Shown here piece by piece: positions 11,795 through 21,573 of a stretch of 64,000 nt of DNA. The stretch lies in the NCBI GenBank assembly GCA_009760855.2, contig WPIO01000130.1:1017001-1081000 (forward strand), in the 5' to 3' direction. The translations under genes were made by a program, and so were the position numbers. This DNA is from Cristatella mucedo (Eukaryota; Bryozoa; Phylactolaemata; Cristatellidae). The notes beneath the pieces were generated by a model, which was given only the letters and a program-made list of their open reading frames with translations, did no database searches and was not told where the DNA came from. Position 1 is the first letter of the stretch, and every line of letters begins with the position of its first letter.

Positions 11795-12650
11795 GTCGAG
11801 CTGCGGAGTGTCATTTTAAAAAGCGACCTCTCGTTAGACGACCATATCAGCTCCACAGTCAAATCTGCCTATTTTCAGCTTCATAACATTGCTAAAATTC
11901 GGGCTTGTTTAGACAAGGATACCACGTCTAAGTTGGTCAATGCATTCGTGACATCTCGTCTCGACTTCTGCAACTCACTGCTTACTGGCCTACCAGCATG
12001 TGCGATCAGGCGATTGCAGCTGGTGCAAAACTCCGCAGCTAGGCTTGTCTGTCGTGAGCGTCGCAGTTGCCACATTACTCCACTTCTCGCCGACCTGCAC
12101 TGGCTACCAGTCAAGCAACTGATTGACTTCAAGGTTTTGTCGCTCACTTTTAGGTCCCTTCATTCTATGGCTCCAGCCTATCTCTCCGACATACTCCCCC
12201 ATCAGGCCAAGCATCGTACCACCCGCTTTTCGGAATCCAACAGTCTAGAAATACCTCGTACAAACCTTAAATCCTTTGAAGACCATGCATTTAGCTCGTA
12301 TGCTCCCAAAGCCTGGAACTCACTTCCGACTTGCATCAGAACATCCCCTGACCTGACCACATTTAAAAGGAACTTAAAAACACACCTATTTAGGACAGCA
12401 TTTAGTGGGTCCCTGTGATTCGTCCTGCACGTGCTTATGCGTGCTGACACTGTGCATGCTGCCACTAACCACATTTGCATGCTGACCCTGTGCATGTAAC
12501 CCCTAACCATGTTATTCATTGTTTGTTTTTCAAGCAGGATTTTACTTACCATTCAATTGCATTTCCCTTTGCAGCAAATGTAAAGCGCCTAGAAAGAGAT
12601 TAAGTTCTCTGAGGGCGCTTTATCAAGTACATTATTATTATTGCTCGCCG
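11795..12650 (+). mobile_element. LINE-A, 5'-truncated copy with the open C-terminal RT region
   Basis: The best-preserved LINE-A copy. A frame running to the stop at 12416-12418 encodes the C-terminal part of a CR1/L2-type reverse transcriptase, with LDFCNSLLTGLP, LHWLPVKQLIDFK and, near the end, KAWNSLP. After the stop comes a roughly 160-bp 3' UTR with repeated 'gcatgctgaccctgtgcatg'-like wording. The terminal stem-loop follows (arms 12582-12589 and 12614-12621, inner AGAGA/TCTCT), then (ATT)n. The RT catalytic core is absent, so this is a dead-on-arrival truncated insertion. Confidence 0.9.
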
Positions 12651-12782
12651 GCGGCGGCGGCTGTGCGCTGCACCGCCTTGCGTTGCGCCCAGCTCGGTCA
12701 ATGAGTCAATAGGACACCGTGTAACGGAATTTGTGTCTCTAGGTAGTAATTCTTGCTTCCTAATGAAAAAGGCCTCTGAAAT

Positions 12783-13003
12783 CACAGGGACCCACTAAAT
12801 GTTGTCGGAGTAGGTGCGTTTTTAGTTTCTGTTTAAATGTGGAAAAGTCAGGAGATGTCGTGACGAAGGTCTGGAGTGAGTTCCAGGTTTTGGGAACATA
12901 CAAAATAAAGGCACGGTCTCCAAAGAATTTCAGATTTGTACGAGCTATGGGTAAACAGTTGGATTCCGAAAAGCGAGTGGTATGATGCTTAGTCTGGTGG
13001 GTC
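12783..13003 (-). mobile_element. LINE-A 3' fragment, inverted against its neighbour
   Basis: Reads as the reverse complement of the segment ending at the LINE-A stop codon (KAWNSLP region and the terminal frame). The 3' UTR and stem-loop tail are missing, so both ends are truncated. It lies head-to-head with the copy ending at 12650. Confidence 0.8.
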
Positions 13004-13004
13004 G

Positions 13005-13402
13005 TTTTTGTGTTTCACATTTAGCCAGAACGAACAGCACACGAATTTAAATTGAGACATACTTATTCTGAAGCCATATCAATGTGACCACTCTAAAGGG
13101 GTCCAGCAATGAATAGAGAATCTATATTTGAGGCTTTGCATTAACTCGTCTCCTCGAAGAAGTCTCCAAACATAGTCCCCTACCACATTTACTACATTTT
13201 GTTTTCGTTGTACTGTCTTTGGTAAAGACGTTCAAAGTGCAGTATAGCCTGGTGAAAGTACTCGCCTTGTTCCGCTGAGTAATCACGATCGCCGTAAAAT
13301 TTTCAAGCTGAACACCAGGAACAGACAGAATTTGAAGGCCATTCTGCATTTCAATCAGGCACAGGTCATTACGAGAGCTCAAACCAGCTTCACATTGTTT
13401 TC
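13005..13402. other. intergenic DNA, nothing recognised
   Basis: One 86-codon frame on the minus strand without recognisable features. Confidence 0.4.
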
Positions 13403-13486
13403 AGCCTTGCAAATGTAAAGCGCGCAGGAAGAGATTGAGCTCTCTGAGGGCGCTTTATCGAGTGCATTATTATTATTATTATTAGC
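13403..13486 (+). mobile_element. LINE-A 3' tail
   Basis: Terminal stem-loop (gcaaatgtaaagcgc...gagggcgctttat) followed by (ATT)n. Only the last 80 bp or so is present. Confidence 0.8.
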
Positions 13487-13549
13487 GATTGCACCGAACG
13501 CCTTGACCTATGGCGAAAAAACTGTTCAAGCCTTCGCTTTTCATATATT

Positions 13550-13686
13550 TAATACAATTAATTTGTATAGCGTCCTAAGAGGACTCAATCTCTATTCAGC
13601 CGCTTCACAGATGCCACGGGGCTCGAGCCCACGACCTCGACCGTACCTCGATCGGGGCGAGCACCCTATCCACTTGGCTAAAGCAG
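13550..13686 (-). mobile_element. SINE2 copy
   Basis: Reverse complement of the SINE2 consensus seen at 5640. The 3' end (gtatagcgtcctaagaggac) is on the left. The box B-like gctcgagcccacgacc and the box A-like ccacttggcta lie to the right. Confidence 0.8.
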
Positions 13687-13689
13687 CTC

Positions 13690-13835
13690 GTCGTCATGCT
13701 CAGCTTCTTGGCGAACTCGTCACCCTTTACGATGTCTTCTTTGTCTGCGGTTCGAAGAACACGCTAGCTTTGACTTTTGCCACTGACAGCAGTGGACAGA
13801 CGCGTTGGAGGTACTCGAAAGCTGCTTGCCTATTG
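13690..13835 (-). pseudogene. fragment of the dispersed gene family also present at 55189-56956
   Basis: On the minus strand this reads AAFEYLQRVCPLLSVAKVKA, then a FEPQTKK block, and after a frameshift GDEFAKKLS. The relic at 56507-56620 on the plus strand has the corresponding AAFKYLQ, EEKVKAGV and ECDEF blocks in the same order. Similar blocks recur in a multicopy predicted-protein family that I associate with arthropod and cnidarian genomes. Its function is unknown to me. Frame disruption shows it is not functional. Confidence 0.6.
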
Positions 13836-13839
13836 TTTA

Positions 13840-15180
13840 GAGCAATAGACAAATTGCTCGATGCGGCCCAATCGAATGCGCACCTGCGGTGGCGTCGGCA
13901 CCGTCCGAGAGTCAACGAGCCACTTCGGCTTGACGTTGCTCCTCCCCAAACGGAGGGAGCTGCGGTGCCTTCGGTGCCCTCGGCCGCGACGCGCGAGCTC
14001 TTCGGGCGGTGGTGGTGGCGAGCTCTTCGGGGGCAGTGGTGGTGGCGGACTCTCGCTACACCGCCCGCTCGACAAAAGCCGCCGGCCGCGATGGACGATG
14101 GACGCCGGACGTCGTACACGGAGATCACGTCGTCGGATCGCAGCAGCGAGAGCCTTCGGGACGGACGGACGCAACCGCCGGCCCTGTGGAAAAGTTGATC
14201 GGCGTCAGGCTTCAGCTGAAAGTAAGAGTACACGCGACCGCTTCGCGGTTGACATAAGCCTGAGCCTGAGCAGCCGCACTTAGGTTGGCTTATAGCTGCT
14301 TAGAGAGCCGACTAGTTAGGTTGCCCAGCTGAAACGACTCGTGTCGGTGGATTACGCTCTCGAGTGAGAGGATCGTATCTTGTATCCGCAAGATTCCGAA
14401 CAGGTCGGCTGTAACTCAAGATATGAAACGCGTGCAACCGGCTGTGTTGTGAGGCTTATTTTACACGACTCACGATTGAACCAGCCCAGGGCCAGGCGCC
14501 GGCTTCTAATGTAGTGCGAGCTGGCGGGGCGGGCGGGCGTGCACAGGGGTTAGCGGAGAGGATAGTGCAGGCGCAGTAAGCCAAAGCGAACCCGGATCGC
14601 CTCAGGTAGCTCCTTCTCGTCACCTGCGCTCTGCCACAGGTCGATTTATTCGTCAAGCGAAATCTCGGCACTCGTTTCTACGCAGGCTTGGGTCTATTTG
14701 GTCTATTTTGGTCTATTATATTATTCTACGCAGGCTTGGGTCTATCGCGCTTGGGTCTATTTTTTTTCATTCACCATACTCAGCCTTGTTCTGCAAGTGA
14801 CTCGTTTGCCCCTCCCCCCTGAAGCCAGCGCCGACGGCATTTTCTAATGTTCGGCGATTATGGACGATGAGCGCGACAGCTGAACCTGGATTACGAACAA
14901 CGATAAGCCAAGGCTTATGACCAGTGTGGCGTACAGTTATGAATGAAAGTGATTATTGTCCTACTCAGGACCAGGCTACATTATAAGGCATGTGTGGCTG
15001 ACCTTAGCAGGAGTTTGAAGTCGCTCAGCAGCAGTAGGAGCAGCAGCAGAGAATATACCTGCAGCTGCATCGCAAGGTCAGAAAAGAGGCGGATACCGGA
15101 AATTGTATGGGCGTGAGCGTACTGCATTGCCGCTAGTTCTGTTTGCGCAACAGCGTGATTACGGTATGGCATGGTGCAGT
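13840..15180. other. GC-rich then mixed intergenic DNA
   Basis: Positions 13850-14260 are GC-rich and open in several frames on both strands (up to 168 codons, Arg/Pro-rich), which is typical of low stop density. Positions 14685-14765 contain repeated 'ttgggtctatt' and a duplicated 'tctacgcaggcttgggtcta'. A GCA/GCAGCA-rich patch sits at about 15025-15050. No gene recognised. Confidence 0.45.
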
Positions 15181-15639
15181 GTTCTCTGGAGAACAGTAGC
15201 GGTACAGGTACGCTGCCGCCCGGAGCTACAATTGGCTGCACGCTTTCGCTGAAGTCGCACAGTCCTTTACGTGCATTTTAGTACGCTCTCGAGCTTGAGG
15301 CGTGACGTCATCGCTCGCTGCCGGTTTCGCCTCACGAGTGGAGGCTGAATGGCGGCTAGCGCCGCTGGGCTCGAGAGTTCGACACGATAGACTCGCTGTC
15401 TGCCTCGCGGCCGAACCTGCTAAAAGGCGCGAATTCGACTTGTGAGCCCAGTGACCATTGACCTCAACCTTGGCCTCGTTGCGACTGTACACCACCGCTA
15501 CTGCTGCATCGTTGCACGTGTTGACTTTGGCTTCCGGGAGGGTTTGGAGCCCCGTGGCGACTGCTTGCTCGAACAGTGGGCCAATTCAATAAAGCCACTT
15601 TTCCCCTAAAGAGCGAGACAGAGGCAGAGATAGGGAGAG

Positions 15640-15800
15640 ACGAACGATAGATAGTAGATACATAGTAGATACATAGATATATAGTAGACGCATTCATAGA
15701 ATTTCGTGTGGATAGATTGATATATTGTAAGCTATACATGGATAGATTAATTGATATGTAGGTATATATATATAGATAGATTTTGTGGATGGATGTAGAT
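15640..15800. repeat. GATA/TATA-rich microsatellite
   Basis: Degenerate runs of gatag, atagtagatacatag and tatatatatagatag. The counterpart in duplication unit 2 is at 19395-19570. Confidence 0.8.
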
Positions 15801-16261
15801 ATTTTAAGTATATATTTATCGATAGAGATTCGTCGGCGGGTGAAAAAGAAAGCGTGCCAGAAAGTTTTCTCCCAAGGTCTGGTAATTCGCCGTCCGCCAC
15901 GTCCGTCCTGGGACCTGGGTAGACTGAGCCCAAAACGAGCATCACCCTTTTCGCTAAAGAGCATGCAACTCTCAGCAGAATGCCGTATCTTAGGACATTC
16001 TGCTAGCGCACACTCGAAGCTGGCGAAGCCTTACGAAGCGGACCGACGTTAGTTTATTCGCTGCCGACTCTGGCTGCAGTCACTTTCAGTCCCGCCGGCC
16101 GGCAGCGAAGAAGCCAGCAAAAGCGCCCCTCTCTCCGAGCAAAAGGCTTCGGCTGCACCGGCGTTTTGCGACTGAACGCTTAGACAGCTTGAAGGCTCGC
16201 CGAAAATAGCTCGCTCTTGATTTTTGCACACTCGAGCGAGCGAGATCTCGGTCGTCGATCC

Positions 16262-16295
16262 TTCTTCCCCGCCCGCCCGCCCGCCCGCCCGCGCC
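16262..16295. repeat. (GCCC)n microsatellite
   Basis: About seven copies of cccg in a row. The corresponding place in unit 2 has only a short C-rich stretch, so it expanded after duplication or contracted there. Confidence 0.85.
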
Positions 16296-16504
16296 AAGCC
16301 GCCATCGCCCGACGATCGCTCTCCTCCTCTATAGGCTCCGCCCTCGAAATGTCCGCCGGATATAACCTATCGCCCTTACTGGGCCATTCTGCTGAGATCT
16401 TGCTCGATCGGTTCGACGAGAGAAAGCATCGACCTAGCCCTAGCTCAACGATCCAGCTACGACGTGGGGGCTCACACTGGGGGGGGGGGCCGATACGAAT
16501 GCAT

Positions 16505-16690
16505 CTGTCTATGGTGAGCCGCTCACTCGGTAAGGTGGTTGCAGTTCACGACCCCGGTGCCAAGGTCGCGGATTCAAATCCTGCGGTGGGGAATCCTTTG
16601 TTGCCGCTGCAAGCGGTGGTGATAGCCGTAAAGGCTCTCCTGTCGCTATGCAAAAGAGGCTGCTAAAAATCAGCTAGGGTTTATTTTTGT
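16505..16690 (+). mobile_element. SINE1, tRNA-derived SINE
   Basis: A tRNA-like head runs from the box A-like ggtgagccgctcactcggta-type start to a clear box B-like ggattcaaatcc (about 16569-16580). Behind it is a body with the small hairpin gccgctgcaagcggt, then tgtcgctatgcaaaagaggc. Other copies with the same body lie at 33945 (+), 41735 (-), 51990 (-) and 60050 (-). No sign of a functional tRNA fold was checked. Confidence 0.7.
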
Positions 16691-16825
16691 CGCAGCATTT
16701 AGTGGGTTCTGGCGATTTGTCTTTCATGTGCTTGTGCGTGCTGACTGTGCGTGCTGCCACTGACCGTGTTTGCACATTTACCGTGTAAATACCACCTCTA
16801 ACCGCGCTATGCTCATTGATATTGA

Positions 16826-17435
16826 GCATGTATCCCCGTCTGTAACTCCACAAAGTCATAACGACTATGTGGGTGTTACGCAGGAGAGTTTTGTTTAGTG
16901 AACTCACAGCCTAAGCGGCTTTCGGTACGCATTCGGTAGCCAAAAGACTTCATCTCATGCAACAAAGAGAAAGTGGGAAGCATAGCAAAGTCAGGAGAGC
17001 AGTTGAGGTAGTGAGCAGCATGGAAGTAGCAGCTCAGGACCGCTGAAAATGATGTGCCATAGTCGGCAGTAGGAGAGTAGTTGTCGTTTCGTAAGAATTG
17101 TGGAAGCGAGTTCCACAGTCTAGGACCTGCAGAGCTAAAGCTTCTGTCGCCAACGGTCTTTAAGTGGAGGAATGGGACAGCTAATTTTATTGTCCACGCA
17201 GAACCTGAGGGCGCGAACAGGCTGAAACTGATGCAGCAGTTCAACTAGGTACGAAGGAGCCAAGCTTTGGCGGACCTTGTAGGTCAGCGTAAGAACCTTT
17301 CTCTGAATCCGTTGGTCAACCGGCATCCATCTTAGCTCTTTTAGCAAAGGAGACAGGGGCTAAAACCTCTGGGACTTGAAGACTACTAGCCTTGCAGCCA
17401 TATTCATAGTCAGCTGCAGTGGCCTAATCGCTACC
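16826..17435 (-). mobile_element. LINE-B 3' fragment
   Basis: About 600 bp of the LINE-B C-terminal coding region and 3' end. The family block DRSFSSAGPRLWNSLPQFLR is intact in the frame at 16876-17244. A frameshift near 17190 joins it to the frame at 17135-17347 (LKELRWMPVDQRIQ). Confidence 0.85.
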
Positions 17436-17447
17436 AACCGCCAACCT

Positions 17448-17550
17448 TTCGATCATACTTCCTTTACAGCAAATGTAAAGTGCCTAGAAAGCGATTGAGT
17501 TCTCCGAGGGCGCTCTACAAGTGTATTAACATTACTAATATTATTATTCG
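17448..17550 (+). mobile_element. LINE-A 3' tail
   Basis: Terminal stem-loop sequence (gcaaatgtaaagtgcctag...gagggcgctctac) then degenerate (ATT)n. Confidence 0.75.
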
Positions 17551-17679
17551 TAAATGCGCGATGAGGCGTTGGCTGGCGGTTTGCATGAGCCACGAAGCTG
17601 GCAGCTGCCGAGGCAGCTCGCTGCACGGAGCGAGCTTCGACGGGCATTTCACGACGAGAAAATCTGTACAACGCTCTCG

Positions 17680-17758
17680 ATAATAATGATAATAATAATG
17701 CACTTGATAATGCGCCCTCAGAGAACTCACTCTCTTTCTAGGCGCTTTGCATTTTCAA
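17680..17758 (-). mobile_element. LINE-A 3' tail, inverted
   Basis: (AAT)n followed by the reverse complement of the LINE-A terminal stem-loop (gcgccctcagagaactcact...ctaggcgcttt). It faces the tail ending at 17550 across about 130 bp. Confidence 0.8.
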
Positions 17759-18869
17759 CCTGCTCTACGGCCGAGCCCGACGAGAGTCTCTTTTGTCCGG
17801 CTCACGACGTTCGACGGCGGCCGAAACAAGCCGCCGGAACGAGTCGATGCGAAGACGGCGTTAGGGGAAATGCTGTGCGAAAATAATCGCCGTTGCATCG
17901 ATTGCATCTTGCTCGAAACGACGAGCTCCTTTCGGCACCGCCATCGCATTCCCACGATCGCTGACGTCTCGTCTCCTCCTGCTGAGGTGAGAGCGAGGCG
18001 ACCCACTGCGGGCGCTCGGAAGATCCACATCAGGGTGGCAGTACCAGCGAAGCCTGCGGACCGCCGCGCGCACCTTTCTCGAGCGCCTGTGCCGCCGCTC
18101 CACCACATAGCGACCGAGATTAGCCCAGCGGCGCCGTCCAGCTGGCGCACGCTAGCGGCGACTATCTGTGCTGTTCGTTTCGCCACTTTTCTCCTATCGC
18201 TGGACGTCGCCGAGCAAGGTTTCGCCTGTGACATCCGCAAGGTTCCAGGTTGTGGCATCGTCGCACGAAAACTGGGCATAAAACCCGCATCTCGCTCATG
18301 CGCGACGCTCAGAGCGAGAATGCTCGCCGAGAGCAGCGTCGACGAGTTCCAAGGCGTGGCCGGAAGCTTGTCGCTTTTCTCCGAGTAGTTGCGGTCTCGA
18401 GTCGAGCTCCGGCTGATCCCTGGAGGATGCGCGGCGAGCGAGCGTCTGCTCGCTCGCTGCGTTGGCCGCAACACTTCCGACGCTCCGACGCTGCGGGAGC
18501 GGAGCGCACGAGGGGGGATGACTGCGGAATGAGGGAAATGCTAAGCAGCCCCTTCGAACGCCACCGTAGACGAGCCGCTGGCCAGCTTTGCGAAGCTCTT
18601 TTGCTCGGGCTGGCGTCCTCCACGTGCTGTATTTTCTGGGGGAAAGTAGCGGTACATGTTCGCTGCCGCCCGAAGCTACAATGGGCTACACGCTTTCGCT
18701 GAAGTCACACTGTCGCAGTCCTGAATATGCACTTTACATGCTCGCGAGGTTAAGGCACAACGCTCTCGAGCGCATCCGGATTTGCCGTTAGCCGCTTGAA
18801 TAGAGTTAGCGGCTAACGAATAGGCTTGAATAGAGTTAGCGGCTACCGTCGCTGGGCTCGAGAGTTCGA

Positions 18870-19146
18870 CACGATACGACAACTACTCTCCTACTGCCGA
18901 CTATGGCACATCCTTTTCAGCGGTCCTGAGCTGGTACTTCTATGCTACTCACTACCTCAACTGCTCTCATGACTCTGCTGACTATGCTTCCCACTTTCTC
19001 TTTGTTTCGTGAGACGAAGTCGGTTGGCTACCGAATCCGTACCGAAAACCGCTTAGGCTGTGAGTTCGCTATACAAAACTCTCCTGCGTAACACCCACAT
19101 GGTCTTTATGACTTTGTGGAGTTACACACGGAGATACATCACGATA
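18870..19146 (+). mobile_element. LINE-B 3' fragment with 7-bp target-site duplication
   Basis: The insertion proper is 18877-19139. It is flanked by perfect direct repeats CACGATA (18870-18876 and 19140-19146). The paralogous unit 1 has the uninterrupted target with a single CACGATA at 15383-15389. The fragment spans the last codons of the element and its 3' end (gagatacat). It has no poly(A). Confidence 0.92.
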
Positions 19147-19394
19147 GACTCGCTGTCTGCCTCGCTGCCGAACCTGCTAAAAAGGCGCCATTCGACTCGT
19201 GAGCTCAGTGACTCTCGACCTCGACCTTATTTCGACTGCACACCTCCGACCTGCTACTGCTGCGTCGTTGCACGCGTTGCCCTTGGCTTCCGGGAGAATT
19301 CGGAGCCGCGTAGCGACTAATTGCTCGAACAGTGGGCCAATCCGATAAAGCCACTTGTGCCCTATAGAGCGAGACAGAGGCAGAGATAGGGAGA

Positions 19395-19570
19395 GACAAA
19401 CGATAGATAGTGGATAAATAGCAGATACACCGATATATATAGTAGTTGTACTCGTTGAAATATATGTGGATACATAGACAGATTGATTGATATGTAGTTA
19501 GATACATGGATAGATTTGGTGGATGGATGTAGGTATTTTAAAGATTATGTATGCATAGATAGAGACTCAC
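19395..19570. repeat. GATA-rich microsatellite (unit 2 copy)
   Basis: Degenerate gatagatag/atagtag/gatacatag tract corresponding to 15640-15800. Confidence 0.75.
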
Positions 19571-20073
19571 CAGCGGGTGAAAAAAGGAAGCGTGTCGGTG
19601 CGTGCTCTCTCAAGGGCCGGGTAATGCGACATACGCCACGTCCAGGGACCTCGCCCCCTCCCCCCCCCCGGGCCACAGTGTTCTCTAGCTGCTATAGAGG
19701 GTGCTCGGTGCACGGAAATACTGCTCAAATACGGGCAGACTGAGCGCACTGAAAACGAGCACCGCACTTTTCGCTAAAGACCATGCAACCCTAAGCAGTT
19801 TTTAGTATCTTAGAAGGTTCTCCTCGCGGGAACTCGAGACTAGCAAAGGCTTACTCGGTTGGCCGATGGTAGTTTATGCACTGCAGACTCCTGCTGCAGT
19901 CACTTTCAGTCCCGCCGGCAGCGCAGCGAAAGCGGCGCCAGCCTCTCTCCGAGCAAAAGGCTTCGGCTACACCGTCATTTCGCCGCTGAACGCTTAGACA
20001 GCTTGAAGGCTCGCCGAAGATGACGTGCTCTCTTTCTCTCTCTCTCTCTTTCTTCGTTACGCAATGTTTATTT

Positions 20074-20221
20074 TGCTCCCACCGATTGATAGCAGACGGT
20101 GGAAGCTTTTGCTCACTCGAGCGAGCGAGATCTCGGTTGTCGGTCCGTGCTCCCGCCGATTGATAGCAGGCGGTGGGGGTTTTTGCTCACTCGAGCGAGC
20201 GGGATCTCGGTTGTCGGTCCC
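20074..20221. repeat. 74-bp tandem repeat, two copies
   Basis: Units at 20074-20147 and 20148-20221 share tgctccc(a/g)ccgattgatag, the palindromic ctcactcgagcgag core and gatctcggttgtcggtcc. Unit 1 of the large duplication has only one such core (about 16225-16260), so this is a nested local duplication. Confidence 0.9.
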
Positions 20222-21095
20222 TCCCCCTCCCGCGATCGCTCTCCTCCTCTACAGGCTCGCCTACAGGTTAGCCGGTCCTCTTGTAAAAGTAGACAGGTCG
20301 CGTCGTCCGCCTGAGTTGAAGCTCGCGGAGGCTAATTAATCCGCTTAGTTTGTTGCGCAATAAACGCCGCCGCTATGAATCCAGTATCGAGCCGTTCAGC
20401 TAGCCCGACGCCGACGCCGTCTGCCGATCCGAACACGAGCACGTAGCTGCTGGCACTCGCTCGAGGCGCCGCTCCCATGGCCGCACGCTCCTTCCGGCCC
20501 CACTGCCACCGTCGGTCACATGTCCGCGTCCCTGTCCGTGAACGTGTCCTCCCTGCGCGCTCTTGCACCGGACTCTGGCTTCTGTCGAGCCCGCGGCTGC
20601 CCTCGGGCTGCTCGTCGACCGGAAGCCCGCCCAGCGGCGCCGTCACCCAGCTGCCTGCCGCACGAAGGCGGTGACAATCTGTGCTGCTCGCTTCGCTCCC
20701 ATCGCTGGGCGCTGCCGCGAGAATCGCAAGATTCCGATTGTCCCGACGGAGCTCGAAGACGTATCGGCGGGCATTTGTGCCGCCGATATTCGCGGCGGTG
20801 CGTCTCGTCGCACGTCGCACTCCTAGGCGTCGCTAGAAGAAGCTGTCGCTTCTCTCCAATTATAGCGGTCTTAAGTCGCACTCCAGCGGATCTCCGATGA
20901 ACGTGCAGAGAGGGAACTTGTGCTCGAGCTGCGTTGGTAGCCACACTTACGACGCTCCGCTACCTGCGGCGGAAGAGCTCGAGTGGATGACTTCGGAATG
21001 AGGGAAATGCTAAGCAGCCCCTACGAGCGCCGCCGCAGCAGACCTGTGGCCCGCTGGCCTGTGGCTCGAAGCTCGTTCGCGAGCTCGAGCCTACG

Positions 21096-21573
21096 TCCGA
21101 GCGCAGGCAGGACTCGCGCTCGCTCAGCCTTTGCAGTCGCCAGCCGGCGGCTCGGGGCGCCTAAACGTCGCATGCGCGTGCGTCGTAGCCGCACGGCTTT
21201 GTTCCTTTCTCGCCGCTCCGACCAATCAGCGACGTCGCCCGTCCGGCGAGTAAACGGACCTAGTCAAATAGCCGAGGCCCGTTTAATCAGGCGGTTTTCG
21301 GTTGGAGGGCGCACTTCTTCTCGACTCCGCCGCACAACTGTAACGGAAGTCATCGCCGCTGGCGAGCAGGTACACGCGCAGCAACGCCCGAGCTGTGTTT
21401 CCTCTCGTCGGTACTGCAGCGTCCTATCGGAACGCCCGCAGTCGGCCGCCGCCTCAAGGGAGTTCGCTCGCCCAGCCCGCTCCAGTCAGTTCGCGTCTTT
21501 CGCCTTCGGAAGCACTTTGGTGCTCAGCGCGCCGGGCTTCAGACCGACCACGCCGACGACTATCGCCACGAAA
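21096..21573 (+). promoter_or_regulatory. candidate hh promoter and 5' UTR region
   Basis: GC- and CpG-rich sequence immediately before the hh start codon. A CCAAT motif lies at 21222-21226 (accaatcagc). I see no convincing TATA box. The transcription start cannot be placed from sequence. The frame is open upstream of the ATG, but the residues there are Arg/Ser/Pro-rich and lack any conserved feature, so this is taken as untranslated. Confidence 0.4.

Larger units (their letters stand above)
15181..18628. repeat. tandem duplication upstream of hh, unit 1
   Basis: The left part (about 15181-16345) aligns in order with 18629-20260. Anchors are gtagcggtac, gctgggctcgagagttcgac, ctcgaacagtgggccaat, gagcgagacagaggcagaga, a GATA-like microsatellite, and cgcttagacagcttgaaggc. 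The right part (about 18120-18620) aligns with 20625-21090, including a nearly identical block around gcggaatgagggaaatgcta. Between these parts unit 1 carries about 1.3 kb of retroelements (16505-17760) that are missing from unit 2. Unit length is about 3.4 kb. Confidence 0.85.
18629..21095. repeat. tandem duplication upstream of hh, unit 2
   Basis: Second copy of the unit at 15181-18628. The order of anchors is the same, with a LINE-B insertion at 18877-19139 that unit 1 lacks. The unit ends about 480 bp before the hh start codon, so it may include distal promoter or 5' flanking sequence. The strongest shared block is 20988-21035 against 18517-18562. Confidence 0.85.

Noticed and set aside
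11723-12418. Host gene encoding a 231-aa protein
   Set aside because: The sequence is the C-terminal region of LINE-A, present in many copies and followed by the LINE 3' UTR and stem-loop.
16505-16590. Functional tRNA gene
   Set aside because: The box B-like motif is part of the repeated SINE1 body. Other copies share the downstream non-tRNA sequence.
17747-18474. Open frames of 213-239 codons on both strands in duplication unit 1
   Set aside because: Frames are open on both strands at once, are Arg/Ala/Pro-rich, and are not preserved across the indels in the paralogous unit 20350-21095.
20983-21573. A longer in-frame start for hh at 20983 (adding 197 codons)
   Set aside because: The added residues are Arg/Ser/Pro-rich, overlap the tandem duplication, would place the signal peptide internally, and have no counterpart in the family. 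The open frame is explained by high GC content.
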